Of a stretch of DNA of 64,000 bases, positions 23,016-31,213 are shown piece by piece. This DNA comes from Streptomyces liliiviolaceus. Lineage in GTDB: Bacteria; Actinomycetota; Actinomycetes; Streptomycetales; Streptomycetaceae. The stretch is from the NCBI RefSeq assembly GCF_018070025.1, contig NZ_JAGPYQ010000001.1:4464001-4528000 (forward strand). The letters are read 5' to 3'. The position numbers and the translations under genes were made by a program. A model generated the notes under the pieces. That model was not told the DNA's origin and searched no databases. It was given only the letters and a program-made list of their open reading frames with translations. How positions within the stretch are numbered: position 1 is the first letter of the stretch; each line of letters opens with the position of its first letter.

Positions 23016-25769
23016 GTGCGGGGGCCATGGACGAACGAGGACGGCCGCAGGCCACTGCGCGGCAGAAGACACGAACGTGACACGCTCGCCGCGCTGGCCG
23101 ACGCTGTGGAGACGGGCCGGAGCGCCGTCCTGGTACTGCGCGGAGAGGCCGGGATAGGAAAGACCGCCCTCCTGGACCATCTGGCGGCACGTGCGGCGAG
23201 CCACCGCGTCGCCCGGGGGGCAGGCGCCGAATCGGAGATGGAACTGCCCTACGCGGGGCTGCACCAGCTCTGCGCCCCGTTCCTCGAACTGGCCGCGCAC
23301 TTGCCGAGCCCGCAGAGAGAAGCACTCGCCACGGCTTTCGGGCTGAGCACGGGACCGCCTCCGGACCGGTTCATGGTCGGCCTGGCCGTACTCGGCCTCC
23401 TGACCGACGCGGCTGCCGACAAGCCCCTGTTCTGCCTCGTGGACGACGCGCAATGGCTCGACAAGGTCTCCGCGCAGACCCTGTCGTTCGTGGCGCGGCG
23501 CATGCTTGCCGAGCCCCTGGCCCTGGTGTTCGCCACCAGAGAGCCCTCGGGACGGGACGATTTCGCCGACCTGCCCGAACTGACGCTCCAGGGTCTGACG
23601 AACGCCGACGCGCGCGCCCTGCTGGACTCGGTACCGGGCAACCCGGCGGACGACCAGATCCGCGAACGGATCCTCGCCGAGGCACGCGGCAATCCGCTCG
23701 CTCTGCTGGAGCTCCCCCAAGGCCGTACAGGAGCCGCGGACGCCCTCGACCTGCCCGACCCGGGTCAGGTGACCGGCCGGATCGAGCGGAGCTACCTCGA
23801 CCGGGTCCGCACACTCCCCGCCGACACCCAGCGCCTCCTGCTGATCGCCGCCGCCGAACCGATCGGCGATGTCACACTGCTCCGTCGTGCGACCGAGCAC
23901 GTGGACATCGCCCCCGGCGCGCTCGGCCCGGCCGTGGCCGCCGGACTGCTCGACATCGGTGCGCTGGTGCGCTTCCGGCATCCGCTGCTGCGATCGGCGG
24001 TCTACCGCTCGGCCTCGCTGACCGACCTGCGGAAGACCCATCGCGTACTCGCGGAGGTGACCGACCACGCCCTGGACCCCGACCGCCGCGCATGGCACCT
24101 GGCGCGGGCGACCGTACGCCCCGACGAGGCCATCGCGGCCGACCTGGAGGCGGCCGGCGGACGGGCGATGTCACGGGGCGGGGCCGCCGCGGCGGCCGCC
24201 TTCCTCGCGCACGCGGCGGTGCTGACACCCCAGCCGCGCCGCAAGGCGGCCCGGGCCCTCGCCGCCGCCGAAGCCAAGCTCCGTGCCGGTGCGCCGACCG
24301 CGGCGCGCGAACTGCTGGCGCTGGCCGAGAGCACCGCCGCGGACGAACACGGCCGCGCCCGGGCGGCGCTGCTGCGCGCGCACATCGCCTTCGCCTCAAG
24401 CCACGCGGGCCCGGCGCCGACCGCACTGCTCGCCGCCGCACGGCGTCTGGTCCCGCTGGACGTGGACCTGGCCCGGGAAACGTTTCTCGACGCCATCTCG
24501 GCCGCCATGTTCGCGGGACGGTCCGCTGCGGGGACCGATGTCGGCGACGTCGCGGCGGCGGCCCGGCAGACGACACCCTCCGCGAAGCACACACCTCGTC
24601 ATGTCGATCTGCTGCTGGATGCCTTTTCCACCCGTTTCACCGACGGGTACGAGGCTGCCGTCGACGCCTCCCGCGCGGCTGTGCGAGCACTCCGCCAGGA
24701 GACCAGGACGGAGGAGGTGCTGCGCTGGTCGTGGCAGGCCTCGGTGCTCGCGGCAGAGATGTGGGACGACCGGGCGTGGAGCGAACTGTCGGCACGGCAC
24801 GTGCGGACCACCCGAGGCGTCGGCGCGCTGGCCGAGCTGCCGCTCGCACTGAACTCGCGGGTCGTCGTCCACGCGTGCGCCGGCGAGCTGGAGGCCGCCG
24901 CCCTGCTCAGCGCGGAGATCGCCACGATCCAGGAGGCGGCGGACAGCACCTTCACGGCGTACGGCACACTGACCCTCGCCGCCTGGCAGGGCCGTGACCG
25001 TGAAGCCGCCGAGCTGATCCGCACCACCATGGACCGCGCCGCGGACCGCGGTGAAACGGGAGTCGGTGCAGCCATCGCGCAGCGGGCGCTGGCCCTCCTC
25101 CACAACAGCCTGGGGATGTACGCGGAGGCCCTGGACGCCGCCGTGGAGGCGAGCCGCGATCCACGGAACCTGGTCGCGGCGAACTGGGCCCTGGTCGAAC
25201 TCGTGGAAGCCGCTGCACGACTGGGCCGCCACGAGGTGGCCGAGCGGGCACTGACCCGACTGACACGGATCACGGATGCCGCCGGCACGGACTGGGCGCT
25301 CGGCGTACAGGCACGCTCACGCGCCCTGCTCGCCCGGGGCGCCGCAGCAGAAGTGCTGCACCGCGAGGCGGTCGAGCGGCTCGAACGCACACTGGTCCAC
25401 TCGGAACTCGCGCGGGCTCACCTCGTGTACGGGGAATGGCTGCGCCGTGAGAACCGGCGCGGTGACGCCCGCCATCACCTGCGCACCGCGCACGCGATGT
25501 TCGGCGTGTTCGGTGCCGAGGCGTTCACCGAACGTGCCGTCCGTGAGCTGCGGGCGACCGGTGAGACCGTGGCCTCCCGCTCGGGTGCCGCCCCGACATC
25601 GCTCACCGCTCAGGAGAAGCAGATCGCGCAGCTCGCCCGGGACGGGCTGACGAACCCCGAGATCGGCGCGCAGCTGTTCCTCAGCCCGCACACCGTGGAG
25701 TGGCACCTGCGGAAGGTGTACGCGAAGCTCGGCATCACCTCACGCCGGCAGTTGCACACGGCGCTCTGA
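23016..25769 (+). CDS. LAL-family LuxR transcriptional regulator (copy 2)
   Basis: 917 residues from GTG 23016. Walker A GEAGIGKT lies at residues 43-50, Walker B in CLVDDAQWLD, a TPR-like helical middle follows, and the C-terminal HTH has LTAQEKQIAQLARDGLTNPE and SPHTVEWHLRKVYAKLGI. No ribosome-binding site precedes the GTG, but TATGAT (23004-23009) sits 6 bases upstream, so a leaderless transcript from a housekeeping-type -10 box is likely. A nearby ATG (23028) is out of frame. Unlike copy 1 there is no TGTCACA element. Confidence 0.88.
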   Translation: MRGPWTNEDGRRPLRGRRHERDTLAALADAVETGRSAVLVLRGEAGIGKTALLDHLAARAASHRVARGAGAESEMELPYAGLHQLCAPFLELAAHLPSPQREALATAFGLSTGPPPDRFMVGLAVLGLLTDAAADKPLFCLVDDAQWLDKVSAQTLSFVARRMLAEPLALVFATREPSGRDDFADLPELTLQGLTNADARALLDSVPGNPADDQIRERILAEARGNPLALLELPQGRTGAADALDLPDPGQVTGRIERSYLDRVRTLPADTQRLLLIAAAEPIGDVTLLRRATEHVDIAPGALGPAVAAGLLDIGALVRFRHPLLRSAVYRSASLTDLRKTHRVLAEVTDHALDPDRRAWHLARATVRPDEAIAADLEAAGGRAMSRGGAAAAAAFLAHAAVLTPQPRRKAARALAAAEAKLRAGAPTAARELLALAESTAADEHGRARAALLRAHIAFASSHAGPAPTALLAAARRLVPLDVDLARETFLDAISAAMFAGRSAAGTDVGDVAAAARQTTPSAKHTPRHVDLLLDAFSTRFTDGYEAAVDASRAAVRALRQETRTEEVLRWSWQASVLAAEMWDDRAWSELSARHVRTTRGVGALAELPLALNSRVVVHACAGELEAAALLSAEIATIQEAADSTFTAYGTLTLAAWQGRDREAAELIRTTMDRAADRGETGVGAAIAQRALALLHNSLGMYAEALDAAVEASRDPRNLVAANWALVELVEAAARLGRHEVAERALTRLTRITDAAGTDWALGVQARSRALLARGAAAEVLHREAVERLERTLVHSELARAHLVYGEWLRRENRRGDARHHLRTAHAMFGVFGAEAFTERAVRELRATGETVASRSGAAPTSLTAQEKQIAQLARDGLTNPEIGAQLFLSPHTVEWHLRKVYAKLGITSRRQLHTAL

Positions 25770-26574
25770 CCCCTGCGTGGCGCCGACGCCGCCGGCCGTC
25801 CGGTCCCCCAGGGGGTTTCACCACGAGGTCCGGCCAGGGGCCCGCCCCGGGCGACCACGCAGTGCGCCAGGGTCTTCCAGGGCGCGCCGGGAGGCCGCTG
25901 CGGGGCAATCTGGAGTCAGCTCTTGCGCTGAAGAGCTCGAACCAGGAGGAGGAGCGGACGCAGACATCCACGCACGTCAGTCGGCGGCCACTGCAAACGC
26001 CCGTGTCTCTTCGAAAAGGGACGGTACCCAATCCAGGGGTAGACCAGAAACGGCGCCGCCCGAGCAGCCGGCACCGCGCACGACCCGTCCGGAGCCCTGA
26101 GCACCGGTGCCGTGGATGTCCGAGTGAGCCGTTGTCCTGGGTGCCCGGTCTCTGATGCCCGGTCTCTGGTGTCCAGCCGCTGGTGTCCGGTCGCCGGGCC
26201 CGTTGCGAAGCCTCCGCCGAGCGCACGGCAGGCACTCCCGCCGCCGGTCGGCCTCCCACGTGCCCCATGCCGGTCTGACGCGCGCTGCCAAGTCCGCGTC
26301 CCTGTGACGGGCCGCGTCCGGCACCGGCCCCGGCACGTGGTCCGCCCCGGTACGTGGTCGACCCCCGGGCCCCGCCAACTGGGCACCGCACCCGCCACCC
26401 CAGGGCCTTGCGGGGCCGACCCCCGGGGTCTTCCCGTCCACCACGCGGTACGTGGCCACGGGTTCACCACGCACTTCCCACGGGCTGTCAAAGGCGCGGT
26501 CACCCCTGCCCCGGCGGGAGGTTGGTTCCACAAGCACTTCGGCCGACCGGCCCACCTTTTCGGAGGAGCAGATC
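25770..26574. other. Long gene-free stretch
   Basis: About 800 bases without a supportable gene on either strand. It contains a tandem pair of TGCCCGGTCTCTG (26142-26154 and 26156-26168) followed by GTGTCC-rich sequence resembling the palindromic repeats at 2219-2404. It leads into the ECF sigma factor gene at 26575; a promoter is not evident. Confidence 0.5.
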
Positions 26575-27246
26575 GTGGACACCAGCCTGATCGACGCAAG
26601 ACGCCCGCCCACCGCGCATGACACGACGACGATCCCGGACATCGAGAGTCTGGACGCCGCCGCGTCCGTGTTCACGCAGGTTCGCCCCTCCCTGCTGCAC
26701 ATCGCCCATCGCATCGTCGGCAGCCCGGCCGAGGCCGAGGACGTGGTCCAGGAGGTCTGGCTGCGGCTGCAGCGCACCGACCGGGCGGCCGTGCACAACC
26801 CGTCCGCCCTGTTGCGCACGATCACCGCTAGGTTGGCGATGAACGTGGTGCAGTCGGCCCGCCGGCGCCGGGAGTTCAGCGCCAGTACGTGGCTTCCCGA
26901 CTCGATGGACCTCGACGCGACACCGGAGGCGGTGGCCGAGCGGCAGGACGCCGTCGAGCGAGCGGTCGCCCTGTTGCTGGGGACTCTGACTCCCAAGCAG
27001 CGCGCGGCCTACATACTGCGCGAGGGTTTCGGCTGTTCCTACGACCGGATCGCCTCGCTGCTCCAGCTCAGCGTCGTCAACTCGCGGCAGCAGGTGGCAC
27101 GGGCCCAGCAGCGACTCGGCACCCGGCACCACCGCCAGGAGATCGACGCCGTGACGCACCGTCGTCTCGTGCAGGCGTTCCTCGGGGCCGCACGCACCGG
27201 CGACCTGACCCACCTGGAGCGCATCCTCCTCGCGGACGCCAACTGA
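26575..27246 (+). CDS. ECF41-like sigma factor with truncated SnoaL domain
   Basis: 223 residues from GTG 26575 (GGAGGAG six bases upstream). Sigma-2 has LLHIAHRIVGSPAEAEDVVQ and EVWLRLQRTDRA; the ECF41 linker reads STWLPDSMD; sigma-4 has LTPKQRAAYILREGFGCSYD and NSRQQVARAQQRL. The C-terminal extension begins normally (VTHRRLVQAFLGAARTGDLT) but stops after LERILLADAN, so about 80-100 residues of the SnoaL domain, including the DGGGKV and NPDKL positions, are missing. In studied ECF41 proteins, shortening this extension alters activity, in some versions raising it. It may be a constitutively active or differently controlled form. It converges on the TetR gene. Confidence 0.85.
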   Translation: MDTSLIDARRPPTAHDTTTIPDIESLDAAASVFTQVRPSLLHIAHRIVGSPAEAEDVVQEVWLRLQRTDRAAVHNPSALLRTITARLAMNVVQSARRRREFSASTWLPDSMDLDATPEAVAERQDAVERAVALLLGTLTPKQRAAYILREGFGCSYDRIASLLQLSVVNSRQQVARAQQRLGTRHHRQEIDAVTHRRLVQAFLGAARTGDLTHLERILLADAN

Positions 27247-27255
27247 CGCCAGGAG

Positions 27256-27900
27256 TCAGGTACCCGGTACGGAGTCGCTCTCGTTCTGTAGCGGCGCCGA
27301 GGGCGGATGGGGCAGCACGGCGGCGCCGGTGCTGCACAGCCCGTCGAAGGCGAGCGCCAGATAGCGACGCCAGGCCTGCGGATCCTGCTCAAGCAGCGGA
27401 AACGCCGTCTGATGGATGCCGCCGAGCAGCAGCACGATGTCGGTACCGGTGACGTCGGCGCGGACGGCTCCCTGCTCCTTGGCCCGGCCCGTGAGAACCT
27501 CCACCACACCGCAGAGGCGATCGATGCCGCCCCTGACCTCGGCGTGCTGCATCGAGGGCCGACCGATCACCTCGCAGAAGGCGCGATCCGCGGCAAGTAC
27601 CTCGACACCACTGGTCATGAAGGCGCGCAGAGCCGTCACGGGATCGTCAGCCGTGCGGAGGCGATCCGCGGCGACGGTGAGCCGATCGACCAACTGCAAC
27701 GTGATCGCCGCGAGCAGGTCGTCCTTCGAGGGGAAGTGCCGGAACACGGTTCCCTTGGCGACCCCGGCCCGCTGGGCGATCTCCCCCATGGACACATCGA
27801 CGCCGCCTTCGGCAAAGGACTCGGCCGCGGCGGTCAGCAACAGACGGCGGTTGCGGACCATGTCGGCCCTGGCGCCGGGCGCAGTCGCTCTCTCGGTCAT
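27256..27900 (-). CDS. TetR-family repressor
   Basis: 214 residues from ATG 27900 (GGAGGTGAC directly upstream). The N-terminal HTH is GGVDVSMGEIAQRAGVAKGT followed by VFRHFPSKDDLLAAI, a classic TetR recognition helix. The C-terminal ligand domain is of the type often annotated as SbtR/TetR_C (VEVLAADRAFCEVIG, LLLGGIHQTAFP). It is divergent from the SDR gene at 28067; two matching palindromes lie between them, so it should repress itself and that SDR and release on binding a small molecule. Confidence 0.9.
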   Translation of the reverse strand: MTERATAPGARADMVRNRRLLLTAAAESFAEGGVDVSMGEIAQRAGVAKGTVFRHFPSKDDLLAAITLQLVDRLTVAADRLRTADDPVTALRAFMTSGVEVLAADRAFCEVIGRPSMQHAEVRGGIDRLCGVVEVLTGRAKEQGAVRADVTGTDIVLLLGGIHQTAFPLLEQDPQAWRRYLALAFDGLCSTGAAVLPHPPSAPLQNESDSVPGT

Positions 27901-27935
27901 GTCACCTCCCGTGACCAGGAGCCTAACACCGAACA

Positions 27936-27986
27936 TGACCGAGGGGTCATCTTCAGTGCTACGCTCCAAACATGACCGGCCGGTCA
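27936..27986. promoter_or_regulatory. Two TetR operators
   Basis: TGACCGAGGGGTCA (27936-27949) and TGACCGGCCGGTCA (27973-27986) are palindromes in the same flanking context (AACA before, TTC after), 37 bases apart, between the divergent TetR and SDR genes. Confidence 0.75.
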
Positions 27987-28066
27987 CTTTTCTGGATCGG
28001 CCCTCCTTCCCCACCCCGTGGCTCGCGTCAGCCGAAGCCCGGCGGAAACCGCCTCTTGGAGGACTC

Positions 28067-28801
28067 ATGAACACCCTCGACCACCAGGTAGCCCTGATCA
28101 CCGGCGCTTCCTCGGGGATAGGCCGGGCGACGGCGCTCGCTCTGTCCAAGGCGGGAGCCAAGGTCGCCGTCGCTGCCCGCAGGACGGACCGGCTGCGGGA
28201 ACTGGCGGCGGAGGCCCCCGGCGACATGCTGGTCCTGGAGATGGACGTCACCGACCCCGAGTCGGTGCGGAACGCCGTCGCCGGCACGGTCGAACGGTTC
28301 GGATCCCTCGACATCGTGGTGAACAACGCGGGCCTCATGCTCAGCGGCTTCATCCTGGACGCGGACACCACCGACTGGACCCGCATGATCGACACCAACC
28401 TGCTGGGCTCGATGTACACGGTCCACGCGGCCCTGCCCCATCTGCTGCGGTCCAAGGGGGCCGTGGTCCAGATCTCCTCCACCTCAGGACGCACCTCGTC
28501 CGCCGCGAGCGGCGTGTACGCGGCCACCAAGTTCGGCATCAACGCGTTCTCCGAGGCGCTGCGCCAGGAGGTCACCGAGCAGGGTGTACGCGTCGTGGTC
28601 GTCGAGCCCGGATTCGTCTCCACCGAGCTCACCAGCCACATCACCGACCCGGCCATACAGGCGATGGCGAAGGACATGGCCGCGTCCATGCGCACCCTGA
28701 ACCCCGAGGACATCGCGGACGCGGTGCTCTACGCGGTCACCCAGCCCGCCCATGTCGCCGTCAACGAGATCCTGGTACGCCCCACCGACCAGTCCCGCTG
28801 A
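28067..28801 (+). CDS. Classical short-chain dehydrogenase/reductase (TetR-controlled)
   Basis: 244 residues from ATG 28067 (TTGGAGGA upstream). Cofactor loop LITGASSGIGRATALALSKA, then VVNNAGLMLSG, catalytic Ser in QISSTSGRTS, and YAATK (Y-x-x-x-K). VAARRTDRL after strand 2 suggests NADPH. It resembles the YdfG/SDR_c5 type of broad-specificity oxidoreductases. The divergent TetR gene and paired operators imply induction by a substrate-like compound. It lacks the TGTCACA element. Confidence 0.9.
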   Translation: MNTLDHQVALITGASSGIGRATALALSKAGAKVAVAARRTDRLRELAAEAPGDMLVLEMDVTDPESVRNAVAGTVERFGSLDIVVNNAGLMLSGFILDADTTDWTRMIDTNLLGSMYTVHAALPHLLRSKGAVVQISSTSGRTSSAASGVYAATKFGINAFSEALRQEVTEQGVRVVVVEPGFVSTELTSHITDPAIQAMAKDMAASMRTLNPEDIADAVLYAVTQPAHVAVNEILVRPTDQSR

Positions 28802-28900
28802 CGCCGACCGCCGGCCCAGCCACCCCGTCGCGGGCCGGCATCGGCGTCCTCCGCTCCCTCACACGGTGCGGACCGAAAACAGTGTGACTTCACACCCGCC

Positions 28901-28927
28901 CGTCACAACCGCACCGGCCGATCGGTC
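28901..28927 (+). promoter_or_regulatory. Predicted ECF41-type promoter of the OsmC gene
   Basis: CGTCACA (28901-28907), 16 bases, GGTC (28924-28927), 65 bases before ATG 28992. Confidence 0.7.
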
Positions 28928-28991
28928 TTGCAGGGTGAAGGGAACCCCGTCGAGCCCTGTTCCCTCTGGTCTCTCCGTGAGGAGGAAACTC

Positions 28992-29417
28992 ATGGCAACG
29001 CGCATTGTGTCCGTCACCGAAGGCAAGAAGTTCATCCGCTCCGTCGCGATCGGCACCCACCACCTGACGGCGGACGAACCCGAACCCACCGGCACCGACG
29101 CGGGCCCTACACCCGGCGAACTGCTGCTGGCCGCGCTCGGCTCCTGTACGTCCATGGCCGTACGGGCGTTCGCGGACCGGCACGGCTGGCCACTGCACCG
29201 TATCGACGTGGCCGTCCGCTTCGACGCCGACGGACGCATCGTCAAGAACGTCGGCCTGACCGGCGAACTCGACGCAGCACAGCGGGAACAGCTGATGGCG
29301 GCGGCCGGGCGCTGCCCCGTGCACCGCCTGCTGACCAAGGACATCGCGATCCTCACCGTGCCCGCACTGCTGGCCGAACCCGAAGTGCCGGGGGACGCCT
29401 CAGAACCTGCTTCGTAA
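28992..29417 (+). CDS. OsmC/Ohr-family peroxide-reducing protein
   Basis: 141 residues from ATG 28992 (GAGGAGGAAAC upstream). The family signature is TPGELLLAALGSCTSMAVRA, with the first reactive Cys in the SCTSM turn, and the second Cys in AAGRCPVHRLLTKD. Both thiols expected for hydroperoxide reduction are present. The N-terminus (VTEGKKFIRSVAIGTHHLTA) matches the YhfA/OsmC subgroup rather than Ohr. It would reduce organic peroxides in the cytoplasm with a dithiol donor. Its promoter makes it part of the predicted regulon and points to oxidative stress. Confidence 0.9.
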   Translation: MATRIVSVTEGKKFIRSVAIGTHHLTADEPEPTGTDAGPTPGELLLAALGSCTSMAVRAFADRHGWPLHRIDVAVRFDADGRIVKNVGLTGELDAAQREQLMAAAGRCPVHRLLTKDIAILTVPALLAEPEVPGDASEPAS

Positions 29418-29753
29418 GGGACACGACATAGCAGCGGGTATGGGCTGTCTTGGGTGATGGGGTGCCCGATGCTCTGGGCTGACTGGCCGTCAGCGCTTAG
29501 GTTGGAGCGCAGGATCGTGAAGCCGGTGTTGCACTGCGCGTAGGGGGTGCCGAGGGTCTGGCGTACGGCCGGCCGAAAACCTTGCGGCCATCAGGCTGAT
29601 GCTCCGACGCCTCGCCCACCGGGCCCCATCCCACCGCCGCTCGTCTGCGGCTGGGCGAGCCACTGAGAGCTGCCTCAAAATGGCAGGCGAGGTAGAAGCT
29701 GAAGAATGCACTGCGTCCCTGCCAGCTCTGGAGCACACCACCGGTCTGGGCGC
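29418..29753. other. Gene-free stretch between OsmC and LanC genes
   Basis: No supportable gene. A minus-strand ORF of 86 codons (29497-29757) has no recognisable family and poor codon character; it could be decayed coding sequence. Confidence 0.4.
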
Positions 29754-31016
29754 TCAAGCGGTGGGTGGGTGCTCCGGGAATGAGATGGTGTAGTGCGGGT
29801 CGCGGTGGGTGGTGATGCGGGCGTGGCGCAGGAGTTCGCGGATGATGCCTGCGTTGCCCATGGCCCAGCCGGTGGCGGGGGCGAGGGTGCTGGGTGTGTT
29901 GCGGTGTTCAATGTTGGACCAGCGCACGCCCTGGGCGTCGGCCGTCGCGCGGGCCGCGAGGTCGGCGACCAGGACCTCGGCGAAGTCTTGGCCGTCGCCG
30001 TATTCGACCTGGCGGTCGCAGGCGAGGGCGAGGACGCCGGCGGTGCCGCAGCAGCGGCCGTTGTTGTCCCAGAAGCCGGGCCGGATCCGGTGTGGGAGGC
30101 CGGAGTTGACGACGGTGTGCCAGCAGCGGTCGGCGAGGGCGGGCCAGGCGGGATCGTCGGGCAGGACCCGGGCCAGCAGGCGGAACGCCTGGGCGTCGCC
30201 GGCCGGGCCGTGGCACCAGCCGTAGTTGTGGCGTTCGATCCGCTCGTGCTGCTGTTGCGGATCGGAGTACGGGACGAGGAAGCCGTCCGGGCCCGCTTCA
30301 TTGCGGGCGACGACGTCGGCAGTACCGGCCAGGGCCAGTTCGATCAGGTCGGGGCGGTCGGCCGCCCGGCCGACGGCGGCGAGCGCGTAGACGATGCCGA
30401 GGGTGCCGTGCGACAGGTGCAGCATGCGGTGGACCCGTCCGGTCTGGACCTCCCACTGCGCACCGGCCGCGGTGGGCTCGGCGGTGCGCGCATAGCGGTC
30501 GACTGCCAGCAGGACGAGGCCGAGGTCGCCGCACTGAAGCGCGGCGAGCGCGATGCCGGCGTTGCCGACGACCAGCTCGAACCAGTCGTTCCACCCCCCG
30601 CCGTCGTAGCGGGACCGCACCACGTCCAGCGCGCGGTCCGCAGCCGTCCCCGCCGCGCTGTCACCGAGCACGCGTTGCACGCCCCGCAAAACGACAGCCA
30701 TGCCGGCCACTCCCGCGTAGAGACCACTGTCCTGCCACTCGTCGACCGCGGCGGCGACGCCGCGGGCACCGCGCAGCGCCATGTCCGCGTACCGGTCGTC
30801 GCCGAAGTACCGCCAGGCGTCGAGGAGCGTGGGCAGCACCCCTGAACTCCCGTTGTACAGAATCGGCGTGGTCCGCTCGTCGGCGGGCGTGTCCGGCCAG
30901 GCCACACCGTCGCCGGTGTCCCGCGCGGCCTTCACCAGCCATTCGAGGGCCCCGACCGCAAGCGACTCCGCGTCATCCGACGCACCGGTGATCATCTGCC
31001 CAGCGTTCCACACCAC
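29754..31016 (-). CDS. Stand-alone LanC-like cyclase
   Basis: 420 residues from GTG 31016, or 413 from ATG 30995; neither start has a strong ribosome-binding site. Alpha-toroid repeats with G-x-[AG]-G turns are visible (GLYAGVAGMAVVL, HLSHGTLGIVYAL, VVGNAGIALAAL, GWAMGNAGIIREL). The zinc site is NYGWCHGPAG for the first Cys, and RCCGTAGVL for the second ligand pair, where Cys replaces the usual His of CHG, giving a Cys-Cys-Cys set as in ProcM-like enzymes. No lanthipeptide precursor or dehydratase gene adjoins, so it may modify a peptide encoded elsewhere or act as a glutathione- or thiol-adduct-type LanC-like protein. Confidence 0.8.
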   Translation of the reverse strand: MVWNAGQMITGASDDAESLAVGALEWLVKAARDTGDGVAWPDTPADERTTPILYNGSSGVLPTLLDAWRYFGDDRYADMALRGARGVAAAVDEWQDSGLYAGVAGMAVVLRGVQRVLGDSAAGTAADRALDVVRSRYDGGGWNDWFELVVGNAGIALAALQCGDLGLVLLAVDRYARTAEPTAAGAQWEVQTGRVHRMLHLSHGTLGIVYALAAVGRAADRPDLIELALAGTADVVARNEAGPDGFLVPYSDPQQQHERIERHNYGWCHGPAGDAQAFRLLARVLPDDPAWPALADRCWHTVVNSGLPHRIRPGFWDNNGRCCGTAGVLALACDRQVEYGDGQDFAEVLVADLAARATADAQGVRWSNIEHRNTPSTLAPATGWAMGNAGIIRELLRHARITTHRDPHYTISFPEHPPTA

Positions 31017-31213
31017 TGAACCACCCCACGACCCACATCAAGCCGTCTCCAGCCCGAAAACTCCCCCATGCCGTGGCCGGCTGAAGAACACAGGTCAGCA
31101 GCCTCTACGGGCCAGCGCTTACGTGTACGCACCTTTCACTTCAGGTTCTCACCGCGGCCGTGACACGCCGACGGACCTGTTCGCCGCTGTCCGCGAGTGG
31201 TGCGGTGTGGCGG

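Noticed and set aside
26112..26621. Plus-strand ORF in the 800-base gap
   Set aside because: No similarity, no ribosome-binding site, and it overlaps the well-supported sigma factor start.
29497..29757. 86-codon minus-strand ORF before the LanC gene
   Set aside because: Considered as a lanthipeptide precursor; it lacks a leader/core layout and a Cys-rich C-terminus.
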